From assembly GCA_947503175.1 (NCBI GenBank), contig CANNCO010000004.1:62001-126000 (forward strand): a DNA stretch of 64,000 bases, written 5' to 3'. Made by a program: the position numbers and the translations under genes. The stretch comes from an uncultured Paracoccaceae bacterium (lineage in GTDB: Bacteria; Pseudomonadota; Alphaproteobacteria; Rhodobacterales; Rhodobacteraceae). Positions 56,073 to 64,000 of the stretch are shown piece after piece; the stretch's first letter is position 1, and the number at the start of each line of letters is the position of its first letter. The notes under the pieces were generated by a model. That model had not been told where the DNA came from. It made no database searches and saw only the letters and a list, made by a program, of their open reading frames with translations.

Positions 56073-57257
56073 ATGTTCCAGAACCTCAAGGATCACCCCG
56101 CGGACAAGATCCTCGAACTCATGCAGCTTTATCGCGAGGACCCTCGCGAGGATAAGGTCGATCTGGGGGTCGGCGTTTACAAAGATGCCACCGGCAAGAC
56201 CCCCATCATGGGCGCCGTAAAAGCGGCGGAACAGCAGCTTTGGCTCAATGAGACGACGAAATCCTATGTCGGTCTGATCGGTGATCCGGCCTACAACACG
56301 GCGATGCGCGACCTGATCCTTGGCGATACCGTCGCGGCAGAGCGCCTTTCATCCGCAGCGACGCCCGGCGGCACGGGCGCCGTGCGGCAAGCGTTTGAAC
56401 TGGTCCGCATGGCAAACCCGGATGCAACGATCTGGGTATCGGACCCCACGTGGCCGAACCACCTGTCGATCATCAAGTATCTCGGCATTCCGATGGTCGA
56501 ATATCGCTATTTCGACAGCACGACCCGCGCGGTCAATTTCGACGGGATGATGGAAGACCTTGCAGGCGTGAAGCCGGGCGATGTGGTCCTGCTTCATGGC
56601 TGCTGCCACAATCCCACGGGCGCGAACCTGACCATGGATCAGTGGTCTGCGGTTGCGGAGCTGATTGAAAAGACAGGCGCGCTGGCGATGATCGACATCG
56701 CCTATCAGGGTTTCGGTGACGGGCTCGAAGAGGACGCTGGCGGCACCCGGCTTCTGGCCGCGCGCCTGCCCGAGCTTCTGATCGCGGCAAGCTGCTCCAA
56801 GAATTTCGGCATCTACCGCGAACGGACGGGCATCCTGATCGGCATCTCGGCTGATGCAAGAACTGCAAAGACAACCCAGGGCAACCTCGCCTTCCTGAAC
56901 CGCCAGAACTATTCCTTCCCACCCGATCACGGCGCGCGGCTGGTCACGATGATCCTGAATGACCAGACACTCAGGAGCCAGTGGCAGACCGAGCTGGAGG
57001 AGGTCCGTCTCGGCATGCTGAAACTGCGCGAAGATCTTGCCGCAGAACTGCGCCAGCGGACGAATTCGGACCGGTTCGACTTCATCGCCCAGCATCGCGG
57101 CATGTTCTCGCGTCTCGGTGCAACACCGGAACAGGTGCTCGCCATGCGGGAAAGCCACGGGATTTACATGGTCGGTGACAGCCGCGTGAACATCGCCGGG
57201 CTGAATGCCACGACCCTTCCGATCCTCGCCGAGGCAATGGTCGCCGCCGGTGTCTGA
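56073..57257 (+). CDS. Aromatic/aspartate-type aminotransferase (class I, TyrB/AspC-like)
   Basis: The 394-residue PLP enzyme of the AspC/TyrB clade starts with DHPADKILELMQLYREDPREDKVDLGVGVYKDATGKTP, close to E. coli AspC/TyrB. It has the PLP-Lys in AASCSKNFGIYRERTG (about residue 243) and ends with the phosphate-binding and substrate Arg region (GDSRVNIAGLNATTLP). It should interconvert aspartate, aromatic amino acids and keto acids. Mercaptopyruvate made by transamination of cysteine would feed sseA in the same run. A strong terminator for the convergent gene lies after it. Confidence 0.93.
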   Translation: MFQNLKDHPADKILELMQLYREDPREDKVDLGVGVYKDATGKTPIMGAVKAAEQQLWLNETTKSYVGLIGDPAYNTAMRDLILGDTVAAERLSSAATPGGTGAVRQAFELVRMANPDATIWVSDPTWPNHLSIIKYLGIPMVEYRYFDSTTRAVNFDGMMEDLAGVKPGDVVLLHGCCHNPTGANLTMDQWSAVAELIEKTGALAMIDIAYQGFGDGLEEDAGGTRLLAARLPELLIAASCSKNFGIYRERTGILIGISADARTAKTTQGNLAFLNRQNYSFPPDHGARLVTMILNDQTLRSQWQTELEEVRLGMLKLREDLAAELRQRTNSDRFDFIAQHRGMFSRLGATPEQVLAMRESHGIYMVGDSRVNIAGLNATTLPILAEAMVAAGV

Positions 57258-57279
57258 TCCCTGTTCGGTCTTTGACAAC

Positions 57280-57305
57280 AAAAAACCCGGGCGCGGACGC
57301 CCGGG
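57280..57305 (-). terminator. Intrinsic terminator after amtB
   Basis: CCCGGGCG and CGCCCGGG form a perfect 8-bp stem with a CGGA loop. On the minus strand it is followed by six T, 29 bases after the amtB stop. On the plus strand the run after the stem is mixed, so this mainly ends glnK-amtB, though it may also help end the aminotransferase transcript. Confidence 0.9.
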
Positions 57306-57334
57306 CAGTTGTTCAAGACTGAAAGGAAGGGAAA

Positions 57335-58663
57335 TCAGCCTTTGGTGAAGTCGGGATAGGCTTCCATCCCCAGTTCGGTAACATCGAGACCGTTGATCTC
57401 GGATTCCTCGCTGACGCGGATACCCATGATGCCCTTGAGGATGATCCAGACAATCAGCGCACCGACGAAGGTGAACACACCGTAAGCGATGATACCGGTG
57501 ATCTGCGCCACAAGGCTCGCGTCGCTGTTATAGAAGACAACGGCGATCGTGCCCCAGATACCTGCAAAAAGGTGTACCGGGATGGCGCCGACCACATCGT
57601 CGATCTTCAGCTTGTCCAGCATCGGAACCGCAAAGACCACGATCACGCCGCCGATCGCACCGATCCAGAGTGCGCCAAAAAGCGAGGGTGCCAGAGGCTC
57701 GGCGGTGATCGAAACAAGGCCCGCCAAAGCGCCGTTCAGCACCATGGTAAGGTCGACCTTCTTGTACAACACCTGCGTCAGGATCAGCGCCGCGATGGCG
57801 CCCGAAGCTGCCGCCATGTTGGTGTTGGCAAAGATCCGGCTGACATCGGTGATATCGCCCACCGTACCGGCTGCAAGCTGCGAACCGCCGTTGAAACCGA
57901 ACCAGCCAAGCCACAGGATGAACGTACCAAGGGTTGCCAGCGCAAGGTTCGAACCGGGCATCGGATTGACCTTGCCGTCCTTGTACTTGCCCAGACGCGG
58001 GCCAAGGATGATGGCGCCCGCCAATGCGGCCCAGCCACCGACCGAATGCACGATCGTCGAACCTGCAAAGTCGGAGAAGCCCATTTCCGACAGCCAGCCG
58101 CCGCCCCACTGCCACGAACCAGAGATCGGATACATGACACCGGTCAGGACGATCACGAACAGCAGGAACGGCCACAGCTTGATCCGCTCGGCCAAGACAC
58201 CCGACACGATCGACGCCGTGGCAGCAACGAACATCAGCTGAAAGAAGAAGTCTGAACCGACGGAAGCATAGTCAAGCGTGGCCTCTTCCGCACCAAGCCC
58301 AACCGCCTCCAGCTCTGTCCAAGAGAAGAACGGGCCGACCCAACCCGAGATGATCCAGCCATCGCCGGGATACATCAGGTTAAAGCCGATCAGCCAGTAC
58401 ATGATCGCGGCAAGCGAAAAAAGCGCGATGTTCTTGGTAAGCTGCATGGTCACGTTCTTGGACCGGACCAGCCCGGCTTCAAGCATGGCAAAGCCTGCGG
58501 CCATCCAGAACACCAGAAAACCGCCCACAAGGAACAGCAGGGTGGTCATGATGTACGGCCCGATTTCGTCGAATGTCGGCGCCGCATCGGCAGTTTGTGC
58601 AAGGCCAAGGCTTGGCAAAGCTGCCATCGCACCCGCGGCCAGAAGTAGTTTAGACAGTTTCAT
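57335..58663 (-). CDS. amtB: Ammonium transporter AmtB
   Basis: The 442-residue protein has a cleavable signal sequence (MKLSKLLLAAGAMAALPSLG) and about eleven membrane segments. The pore twin-His are seen in STIVHSVGGWAALAG and IPVHLFAGIWGT. It transports ammonium and is blocked by unmodified GlnK when nitrogen is sufficient. The start at 58663 follows GGGGA; the upstream ATG (58678) gives a non-signal N-terminus. It lies 30 bases after glnK in one operon. Confidence 0.96.
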   Translation of the reverse strand: MKLSKLLLAAGAMAALPSLGLAQTADAAPTFDEIGPYIMTTLLFLVGGFLVFWMAAGFAMLEAGLVRSKNVTMQLTKNIALFSLAAIMYWLIGFNLMYPGDGWIISGWVGPFFSWTELEAVGLGAEEATLDYASVGSDFFFQLMFVAATASIVSGVLAERIKLWPFLLFVIVLTGVMYPISGSWQWGGGWLSEMGFSDFAGSTIVHSVGGWAALAGAIILGPRLGKYKDGKVNPMPGSNLALATLGTFILWLGWFGFNGGSQLAAGTVGDITDVSRIFANTNMAAASGAIAALILTQVLYKKVDLTMVLNGALAGLVSITAEPLAPSLFGALWIGAIGGVIVVFAVPMLDKLKIDDVVGAIPVHLFAGIWGTIAVVFYNSDASLVAQITGIIAYGVFTFVGALIVWIILKGIMGIRVSEESEINGLDVTELGMEAYPDFTKG

Positions 58664-58693
58664 GTCATAAGTCCCCATATCCGAGAAGCCGCG

Positions 58694-59032
58694 TTAAACC
58701 GCGTCTGCGTCCGTTTCGCCGGTGCGCACACGCATGGCGCTCTGCACGTCCAGAACGAAAATCTTGCCGTCGCCGATCTTGTCGGTCTTGGCGGTGGTCG
58801 CGATCGTCTGCACGACCTGATCGGCCATGCTTTCCGCGACAACGATTTCTAGTTTGACCTTTGGTACGAAATTCACGGCGTATTCCGCGCCACGATAGAT
58901 CTCCGTATGGCCCGACTGCGCGCCGAAGCCCTTGATTTCCGTGACCATCATCCCGCTCACTCCGATCGAGGTCAGAGCCTCACGGACCTCTTCGAGCTTG
59001 AACGGTTTGATCGCTGCAATGATGAGTTTCAC
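58694..59032 (-). CDS. glnK: PII nitrogen regulatory protein GlnK
   Basis: With the GTG at 59032 the protein is exactly 112 residues (KLIIAAIKPFKLEEVREAL after the start), the PII standard length. Tyr51 in GAEYAVNFVPK is the uridylylation site, and the T-loop and B-loop (IGDGKIFVLDV) are normal. AAGGGG lies six bases before the GTG, but directly touches an ATG two codons earlier (59038), which makes the GTG preferable. It senses 2-oxoglutarate and ATP/ADP and gates AmtB. Expression probably is NtrC-controlled through the site upstream. Confidence 0.95.
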   Translation of the reverse strand: MKLIIAAIKPFKLEEVREALTSIGVSGMMVTEIKGFGAQSGHTEIYRGAEYAVNFVPKVKLEIVVAESMADQVVQTIATTAKTDKIGDGKIFVLDVQSAMRVRTGETDADAV

Positions 59033-59150
59033 TTGCATCCCCTTCCGCAACGCGGGGACCGCCCCCGCAATTCACTGGGGGCAAGAGGAGCGTCAGACTG
59101 CGGGAACTCAAGGAAACCGGCCGGGAAAACACCCCAGATTTTCGGGTATT

Positions 59151-59178
59151 TGCACATTTTTTGCACAAATTTAGTGCA
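59151..59178. promoter_or_regulatory. NtrC-like binding site upstream of glnK-amtB
   Basis: TGCACAAATTTAGTGCA (59162-59178) matches the enteric NtrC consensus TGCAC-N7-GTGCA. A further TGCAC half-site lies 11 bases to the left (59151), one helical turn away. The site is about 130 bases before the glnK start. I see no sigma-54 -24/-12 element between it and glnK. Confidence 0.6.
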
Positions 59179-59286
59179 GTGCCCATTTTTTGATCAAAAT
59201 TGAATCCGGCTCTGGCGGATTCATGGGTCCACATCCACATGCGCAAGGGGTAGTGTGACGGGAACAACAGCTGGGACAGGCTGGGT

Positions 59287-61443
59287 ATGAGCAGTAATCG
59301 CAAATCCGGATCGACGCTTCGGGCAGAGCGTCGGTATCGCGAACCGGAAAAGCCCAGGAAACCTGCGCGGAAATCCAAATCGCGCCGGACACGCAAACCT
59401 GCGCACAAGGTGCCCCTGCTCCTGCGTCCTTTCGTGTGGCTCTTGCGGCTGTTCTGGCGTCTCACGCTGCGCGTGGGCGTCGTGGCTGTCCTCATTCTCG
59501 GCCTTGTCGTCGGCTACTATGCCGTCAGCATGCCCCCTGCATCCTCGCTTCTCGATGCGCGCGCCCGGGGGTCGGTCACGATCCTCGACCGGTATGGCGA
59601 GGTCTTTGCCTGGCGGGGCGAACAGTTCGGTGGCCAGATCACGGCCGACACGGTTTCCCCGCATCTGCGCAACGCGATCATCGCGACGGAAGACAAACGC
59701 TTCTACCGGCATTTCGGTCTCAGCCCGCGCGGCATTGCCGGTGCGATGAGGATCAACCTGCGTGAAGGCCGCGGGCCCCTGTCCGGCCATGGCGGTTCGA
59801 CCATCACGCAACAGACGGCCAAGCTTCTGTGCCTTGGCGACCCCTACGACCCCTCCTCTGGCATGACCGAGGCAGAGTACGAGGCCGACTGCCGCCGCAC
59901 GACCATCGCACGCAAGGCCAAAGAGGCCGTCTATGCCCTTGCCATGGAAGCGCGCTACTCCAAGGACGAGATCCTCACCATCTATCTGAACCGGGCCTAT
60001 CTTGGCGCGGGGACACGCGGGTTCGAAGCCGCAGCACAGCGTTACTTCGGCAAATCCGCCAATATGGTCGGCCCGGCGGAAGGAGCGATGCTTGCCGGTC
60101 TTCTGGTCGCGCCAACCCGATACGCGCCCACGGCCAATCTTGAACGGTCCCAGAACCGCGCCAACCTGATCATCGGCCTGATGAACGATCAGGGCTATCT
60201 GACCGCAGACGAAGCGACGCGCGCGCGCCAGAACCCCGCACAGCTCTCGGCGGCAGCCGAGCGGCGCGCCGGCGGATACTTTGCCGATTGGGTGATGGAC
60301 CAGGGTCCCGCCTTTCTGACCCGCGAGACGACCGAAGACGTGATCGTCCGCACGACATTCGACCAAAGCATCCAGACGGCTGCGGAGGAAGGTCTTCAGT
60401 TCATCTTCGACACCAAGGTGCGGGAAGGATCCGAAGCCCAGGCCGCGGTGGTGGTGATGAGCGCCGATGGTGCGGTCCGCGCAATGGTCGGCGGGCGCAA
60501 GTTCAGGGGCGTTGCAGGCCAGTTCAATCGCGCGATACAGGCCAAGCGGCAGACCGGTTCGGCGTTCAAGCCCTTTATCTATGCCGCGGCGATGGATCTG
60601 GGCTATGGGCCGAACGACACGATCCGGGACGAGCCGTTGACGATAGATGTTCCGGGCTCCGGCCCATGGAGCCCGCGCAACTATACGAACGAGCATTACG
60701 GCGTTGTCACCCTGACCCAGGCGTTGAAGCAGTCGCTCAATATCCCCGCCGTGAAGATCTCGGAATTCGTGGGCCGGGAAAACGTCCGTATCGTCGCCGA
60801 ACAGTTTGGGATCGAATCCGATCTGGCCGATGGACCGGCGCTTGCCCTTGGCGTCTCGGAATCGACGCTTCTAGAGATGACGGGCGCCTATGCAGGCATT
60901 CTGAACGGCGGATCATCGGTCACGCCCTACGGCCTTGTCGAGCTTTCGATCAAGGGCGACGATACGCCGATCATCGGCCAGGAAGGCGGGATGGGCGAAC
61001 GCGTGATCTCGGACGAGGCGGCGCGAAAACTCGTCTACATGATGCGCGAAGTTGTCCGCTCCGGCACCGGGGGCCGGGCACAGGTGCCGGGCCACGAGAT
61101 TGCGGGTAAAACCGGAACAACGCAGGCCGCCCGCGATGCCTGGTTCCTTGGCTTCTCGGCGGATTACGTCACCGGGGTCTGGATGGGATATGACGACAAC
61201 ACGCCCTTGACCGGCGTCACCGGTTCGGGCCTGCCCGCCGAGATTTTCGGAGAAGTGATGAAGCGGGTTCATGAAGGTCTTCCGGCAAAGCCCCTGCCGC
61301 TTTCCGAACCCGCCCCGGCGCGTCAGGTCTCTGAAAACCGGCAAAACCGCCAGACCAGACAACAACCAACCCGCGGCAATAGCGGCAACGAGCTTGAGCG
61401 TGCCCTGATCGGCGTGCTGCGCGAAATCTTCGGCGGGAACTAG
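59287..61443 (+). CDS. Class A penicillin-binding protein (PBP1A type)
   Basis: The 718-residue enzyme has a 45-residue basic cytoplasmic tail, one membrane anchor (about 60-81), a glycosyltransferase domain (HLRNAIIATEDKRFYRHFG; GGSTITQQTAKLL) and a transpeptidase domain. The three penicillin-binding motifs are TGSAFKPF (Ser), QSLNIPAVK and GKTGTTQAARDAW. It polymerises and crosslinks peptidoglycan in the periplasm. The C-terminus has a Gln/Asn/Arg-rich linker. Its TAG lies in a CTAG shared with mlaC. Confidence 0.93.
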   Translation: MSSNRKSGSTLRAERRYREPEKPRKPARKSKSRRTRKPAHKVPLLLRPFVWLLRLFWRLTLRVGVVAVLILGLVVGYYAVSMPPASSLLDARARGSVTILDRYGEVFAWRGEQFGGQITADTVSPHLRNAIIATEDKRFYRHFGLSPRGIAGAMRINLREGRGPLSGHGGSTITQQTAKLLCLGDPYDPSSGMTEAEYEADCRRTTIARKAKEAVYALAMEARYSKDEILTIYLNRAYLGAGTRGFEAAAQRYFGKSANMVGPAEGAMLAGLLVAPTRYAPTANLERSQNRANLIIGLMNDQGYLTADEATRARQNPAQLSAAAERRAGGYFADWVMDQGPAFLTRETTEDVIVRTTFDQSIQTAAEEGLQFIFDTKVREGSEAQAAVVVMSADGAVRAMVGGRKFRGVAGQFNRAIQAKRQTGSAFKPFIYAAAMDLGYGPNDTIRDEPLTIDVPGSGPWSPRNYTNEHYGVVTLTQALKQSLNIPAVKISEFVGRENVRIVAEQFGIESDLADGPALALGVSESTLLEMTGAYAGILNGGSSVTPYGLVELSIKGDDTPIIGQEGGMGERVISDEAARKLVYMMREVVRSGTGGRAQVPGHEIAGKTGTTQAARDAWFLGFSADYVTGVWMGYDDNTPLTGVTGSGLPAEIFGEVMKRVHEGLPAKPLPLSEPAPARQVSENRQNRQTRQQPTRGNSGNELERALIGVLREIFGGN

Positions 61444-62042
61444 CCCGCCGACCTTAGATCGCGGATCAGCGCATCGAAGTCTCCGCGCCGCGCGTCAAGC
61501 ATCGCACCGATCTCGGTGCGCTCTGTCTTTCCAAGACTGATGCCTTCGATCACGATGTCGAAGAAAAGATCGCGGCCCGACCGGTCTGAAACACGGAACG
61601 TGACGTCGAACGGGGCCTGGCCCCGCAGCCGCGCAAGAGACAGCACTTCGTAATACCTGCCAGTGTTCCGAGTGCCCTGAACTTCGATCTGACCGCCGAT
61701 GAACTCGCGGAAGCGTTTCCCGTACTTGCGTGCCAGATATCCGGCGAACGCGTCGGCAAACGCGTTGACCTGCGACTGACTGGCACGCCTGCGATCTGCG
61801 CCGAGAACCGAATAGGCGATTGTGGGAACATCACCATACCGCCGAAACAATCGCTCGAAATCGGCATACATCGCCTGTTCGGACTTGCCCGAATTGATGA
61901 TGCGGTTGATGTCGGCCACGACCTGCTGGATCAGCGCCTTCGCCTTGGCATCGTCCAAAGCTGCATATGCCGGAAGCGCGGCCATTCCCGCTGCACCCGC
62001 CAGAAGCGCCAGTACGGAACGTCTGTCGAAATTATTACTCAT
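61440..62042 (-). CDS. mlaC: Phospholipid-binding periplasmic protein MlaC
   Basis: The 200-residue protein has a Tat-like signal (DRRSVLALLAGAAG, twin Arg at 7-8) and the MlaC/Ttg2D core: INSGKSEQAMYADFERLFRRYGDVPTIAYSVLG, and FIGGQIEVQGTRNTGRYYEVLS. It ferries phospholipid between MlaA and the MlaFEDB complex. It follows mlaA with an 8-base overlap. mlaFED are not in the window. Confidence 0.9.
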   Translation of the reverse strand: MSNNFDRRSVLALLAGAAGMAALPAYAALDDAKAKALIQQVVADINRIINSGKSEQAMYADFERLFRRYGDVPTIAYSVLGADRRRASQSQVNAFADAFAGYLARKYGKRFREFIGGQIEVQGTRNTGRYYEVLSLARLRGQAPFDVTFRVSDRSGRDLFFDIVIEGISLGKTERTEIGAMLDARRGDFDALIRDLRSAG

Positions 62043-62766
62043 CGAAATCCTCGTATGGGTCGAATGCAAACTCGTCGTCGCCGCCAAGCTCGAAACGGCG
62101 GTTCTGCAGATACAGGTTCCGGGTCTGCGCATAGCTGTCTGCGCTTTCGTACAACAGACCGTCGATCGTCGCCCCGAACTCGTACCGCTGTCCCAGCCGA
62201 TCCATCACATTGGCCGTGGGCGGCACCCAGTCTTCCGAGGAATCCAATGTCCCTGATATGGGGTTCGAGATGAAGTCGACAACCTGACCGACGGCATCCC
62301 GCTCATTGGACGGCCCCAGGACCGGCAGTTCGATGTAAGCCCCTTCCTCCGCACCCCAGACGTGAAGAGTTTCGCCGAACCCGGTGCGGCGGCTTTCAAC
62401 GCCGGCGGCGCTCGCAAAGTCCAGAACACCAAGGCCAAAAACGGTGTTCAGCATGAAACGGGTGAAGTTATGCCCCGCATCTCCGATGTTTCCCTGCGCA
62501 AGGTCGTTCAGGATGAAACGCGGCGTGTCGATATAGTTGGCAAAGTTCGACACCCCCCGGCGCACAGGTTGCGGCAGGATCGTACCGTAGGCATTCGATG
62601 TCGGACGCACGACAACGCTGTCCAAACCCTTGTTGAAGGAATGGATCTTGCGGTTGGTCTTCTCATAAGGGTCGAAAATCTCGACGTTATTGGTGTTCTG
62701 GCTACAGGCCGCGACAAAAAGAACGGCCACAAGAGCAATTGAAGAAACAAAACGATTTTGACGCAT
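62035..62766 (-). CDS. mlaA: Phospholipid-trafficking lipoprotein MlaA (VacJ)
   Basis: The 243-residue lipoprotein has a signal with lipobox VLFVAACSQ and the diagnostic FDPYEKTNRKIHSFNKGLDSVV, then TPRFILNDLAQGN and FGLGVLDFASAAGVE. It sits in the outer membrane and removes misplaced phospholipids from the outer leaflet, handing them to MlaC. The ATG at 62766 is used; a TTG two codons upstream is the alternative. Confidence 0.93.
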   Translation of the reverse strand: MRQNRFVSSIALVAVLFVAACSQNTNNVEIFDPYEKTNRKIHSFNKGLDSVVVRPTSNAYGTILPQPVRRGVSNFANYIDTPRFILNDLAQGNIGDAGHNFTRFMLNTVFGLGVLDFASAAGVESRRTGFGETLHVWGAEEGAYIELPVLGPSNERDAVGQVVDFISNPISGTLDSSEDWVPPTANVMDRLGQRYEFGATIDGLLYESADSYAQTRNLYLQNRRFELGGDDEFAFDPYEDFDE

Positions 62767-62992
62767 GACCAAGTCTTTCTATCGCGGGGGAAATACCCCG
62801 GTATGCAGGCAATACATACGCTTTGCGCATGGAAAGCACATCCTTGGACCACCGCAGATGGCGAGGTTGTGACTGTTTCGAAACAATTCATCAAACATTG
62901 CACAAATGACACGCTAGGAGTGGCGAAATTTTGCGCTTTCCGCCGCCCGGACGGCCCGATACGGTCGCCCCAAATCTGATCTGGAGACCCCG
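62767..62992. other. Divergent intergenic region with a 12-base palindrome
   Basis: This 226-base gap between mlaA and ridA contains the perfect palindrome TGTTTCGAAACA at 62874-62885 and, nearer mlaA, a small CGGGG/CCCCG hairpin. No gene is seen. A related interrupted version, TGTTTC-TTC-GAAACA, lies upstream of the GST gene near 37040, which may reflect one regulator or chance. Confidence 0.35.
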
Positions 62993-63457
62993 ATGACCGA
63001 CTCGATTGACGAAAAACTGGCCGAAATGGGCCTCTCGCTTCCGGATGCCCCGGCACCGGCGGCGAATTACGTGCCCTTTGTTCAGACCGGAAAGCTTGTC
63101 CATGTTTCGGGCCAGGTACCGGTCCGCGACGGCGCGCTCGTTACGGGCAAGCTCGGCGACACAATGAGTGTCGAAGACGGCGCCGCGACGGCTCAGATCT
63201 GTGCACTGTCGCTTCTGGCACAGGTCCGCGCGGCCTGTGATGGCGACCTGTCCCGCCTACAACGTGTTGTAAAGCTTGTGGGTTTTGTCAATTCAACACC
63301 GGATTTCGGCGATCAGCCCAAGGTGATAAACGGCGCGTCCGATCTGATGGTCGCCCTTCTGGGAGACAAGGGACGGCACGCGCGCTCTGCGGTCAGCGCG
63401 GCATCGCTGCCCTTCGGCGTCGCGGTCGAGATCGAAGGCATTTTCGAGATTTCATGA
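62993..63457 (+). CDS. RidA/YjgF family protein
   Basis: The 154-residue protein is longer than classical RidA (about 128) and belongs to the YjgF/YER057c/UK114 subgroup with DEKLAEMGLSLPDAPAPAANYVPFVQTGKLVHVSGQVP. It lacks an obvious RidA catalytic Arg context at the same position, so deaminase activity is uncertain. ATGA overlap with the GDPD gene indicates co-translation. Confidence 0.82.
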   Translation: MTDSIDEKLAEMGLSLPDAPAPAANYVPFVQTGKLVHVSGQVPVRDGALVTGKLGDTMSVEDGAATAQICALSLLAQVRAACDGDLSRLQRVVKLVGFVNSTPDFGDQPKVINGASDLMVALLGDKGRHARSAVSAASLPFGVAVEIEGIFEIS

Positions 63458-64000
63458 CCCCGAAGCTGCCCAGGGGGTTTCTCGACCGGCATTTTGCCCA
63501 CAGAGGGTTGCATGATGCGCTCCTGCCGGAGAACTCTGCCGCAGCGATCGAGGCTGCGGTCAATGCCGGCTATGGCATTGAAATGGATATTCAAATGTCC
63601 TCCGACGGTCAGGCTATGGTGTTTCACGATGCGATACTGGACCGGGTAACGGACAAATCCGGCCCGGTCCACGATTTCACGGCAGAAGAACTGTCCCAGA
63701 CGCGGATTCTGGGAACATCCGAGACGATCCCGACATTCGCCCGCATTCTCAGCCTCGTAGCGGGGCGTGCACCGCTTCTCGTGGAACTGAAGGATCAGGA
63801 TGGAACTCTTGGCCCGAATGTCGGACCTCTGGAGACCGCCATTGCACGCGATCTGAAGGGCTATGACGGCCCCGTCGCCGTCATGTCCTTCAACCCGCAC
63901 TCGGTCGTCGCGCTACGGGAACTGGCCCCCGATACGCCGCGCGGCCTGACCACCGAAGACTTCCCATCCGCCGACTGGCCCGATGCACCGCTGGCTCGCC
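63454..64000 (+). CDS. Glycerophosphodiester phosphodiesterase, 5' part
   Basis: The window edge cuts this gene after about 182 codons. The GDPD TIM-barrel signature is visible: FAHRGLHDALLPENSAAAIEAAVNAGYGIEMDIQMSSDG has the catalytic His and metal-binding Glu/Asp; VFHDAILDRVTDKSG follows. It hydrolyses glycerophosphodiesters to alcohol and glycerol-3-phosphate, a fitting neighbour of phospholipid-trafficking genes. Confidence 0.9.
   Translation, partial: MTPKLPRGFLDRHFAHRGLHDALLPENSAAAIEAAVNAGYGIEMDIQMSSDGQAMVFHDAILDRVTDKSGPVHDFTAEELSQTRILGTSETIPTFARILSLVAGRAPLLVELKDQDGTLGPNVGPLETAIARDLKGYDGPVAVMSFNPHSVVALRELAPDTPRGLTTEDFPSADWPDAPLAR

Noticed and set aside
59033-59160. Sigma-54 promoter for glnK-amtB
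   Set aside because: No GG-N10-GC element was found by eye in the region between the NtrC-like site and glnK.
1-64000. CRISPR array, prophage or insertion sequence
   Set aside because: No regularly spaced repeats, no integrase, transposase, capsid or cas motif was seen in any gene-sized frame.

Overview
The window reads as core chromosome of an alphaproteobacterium of the Rhodobacteraceae (Roseobacter/Rhodobacter) type. This rests on high GC with strong third-position GC bias, frequent GTG starts, and gene sets typical of that family. These include lepB-rnc-era-DUF1491-recO, rpoZ beside a single bifunctional Rel/Spo enzyme, a methylsuccinyl-CoA dehydrogenase-like enzyme with a long N-terminal extension, glnK-amtB and a YnbA/YnbB-like lipid cassette. 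There are no rRNA or tRNA genes, CRISPR arrays, intact insertion sequences or prophage genes that I can recognise. Both edges cut genes: yciB on the left and a glycerophosphodiester phosphodiesterase on the right.

Layout. 1-3850: yciB and trpA, an FMN-dependent L-lactate-type dehydrogenase, and an MFS carrier on the opposite strand. 3851-6313: the only gene-poor stretch. It holds an alpha/beta hydrolase between two largely non-coding segments, with a perfect 26-bp palindrome and an orphan terminator-like hairpin. 6314-12913: ribosomal protein L25 with its terminator, a stand-alone DnaB-like ATPase, polA and small genes. 13000-18036: an orphan ABC ATPase, a TauE permease, the methylsuccinyl-CoA dehydrogenase-like gene, a reductase and a META lipoprotein. 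18027-26571: a long leftward block with recO, DUF1491, era, rnc, lepB, acpS, pdxJ, DUF2062, rsh and rpoZ, interrupted by one opposite-strand lipoprotein gene. 26955-33179: NYN protein, cytochrome c, ispH, a lipid-head-group cassette, a methyltransferase and rnhA. 33183-35343: def-def-fmt, in which the second deformylase has lost catalytic residues. 35438-44014: C-S lyase, glutathionyl-hydroquinone reductase, a receiver-like protein, lytic transglycosylase and smc. 44322-54586: small enzymes, a split mnmC pair, slt, dapA, an ion channel, smpB and a LysR/methyltransferase divergent pair. 54649-64000: sulfurtransferase, aminotransferase, glnK-amtB with an NtrC-like site, a class A penicillin-binding protein, mlaA-mlaC, ridA and a GDPD.

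The genome is very compact. Many same-strand neighbours overlap by ATGA or GTGA. Most convergent pairs end within a few bases of each other, and four share one CTAG tetranucleotide so that both genes stop with TAG. Only a few intrinsic terminators are visible.

No large unknown system stands out. The best leads are: the PlsC/YnbB/small membrane protein/YnbA-like operon, whose transferase has Asn at two metal-ligand positions; the inactivated deformylase paralogue; two perfect DnaA boxes upstream of smc; the NtrC-like palindrome upstream of glnK-amtB; and the repeated CTAG tail-to-tail architecture.
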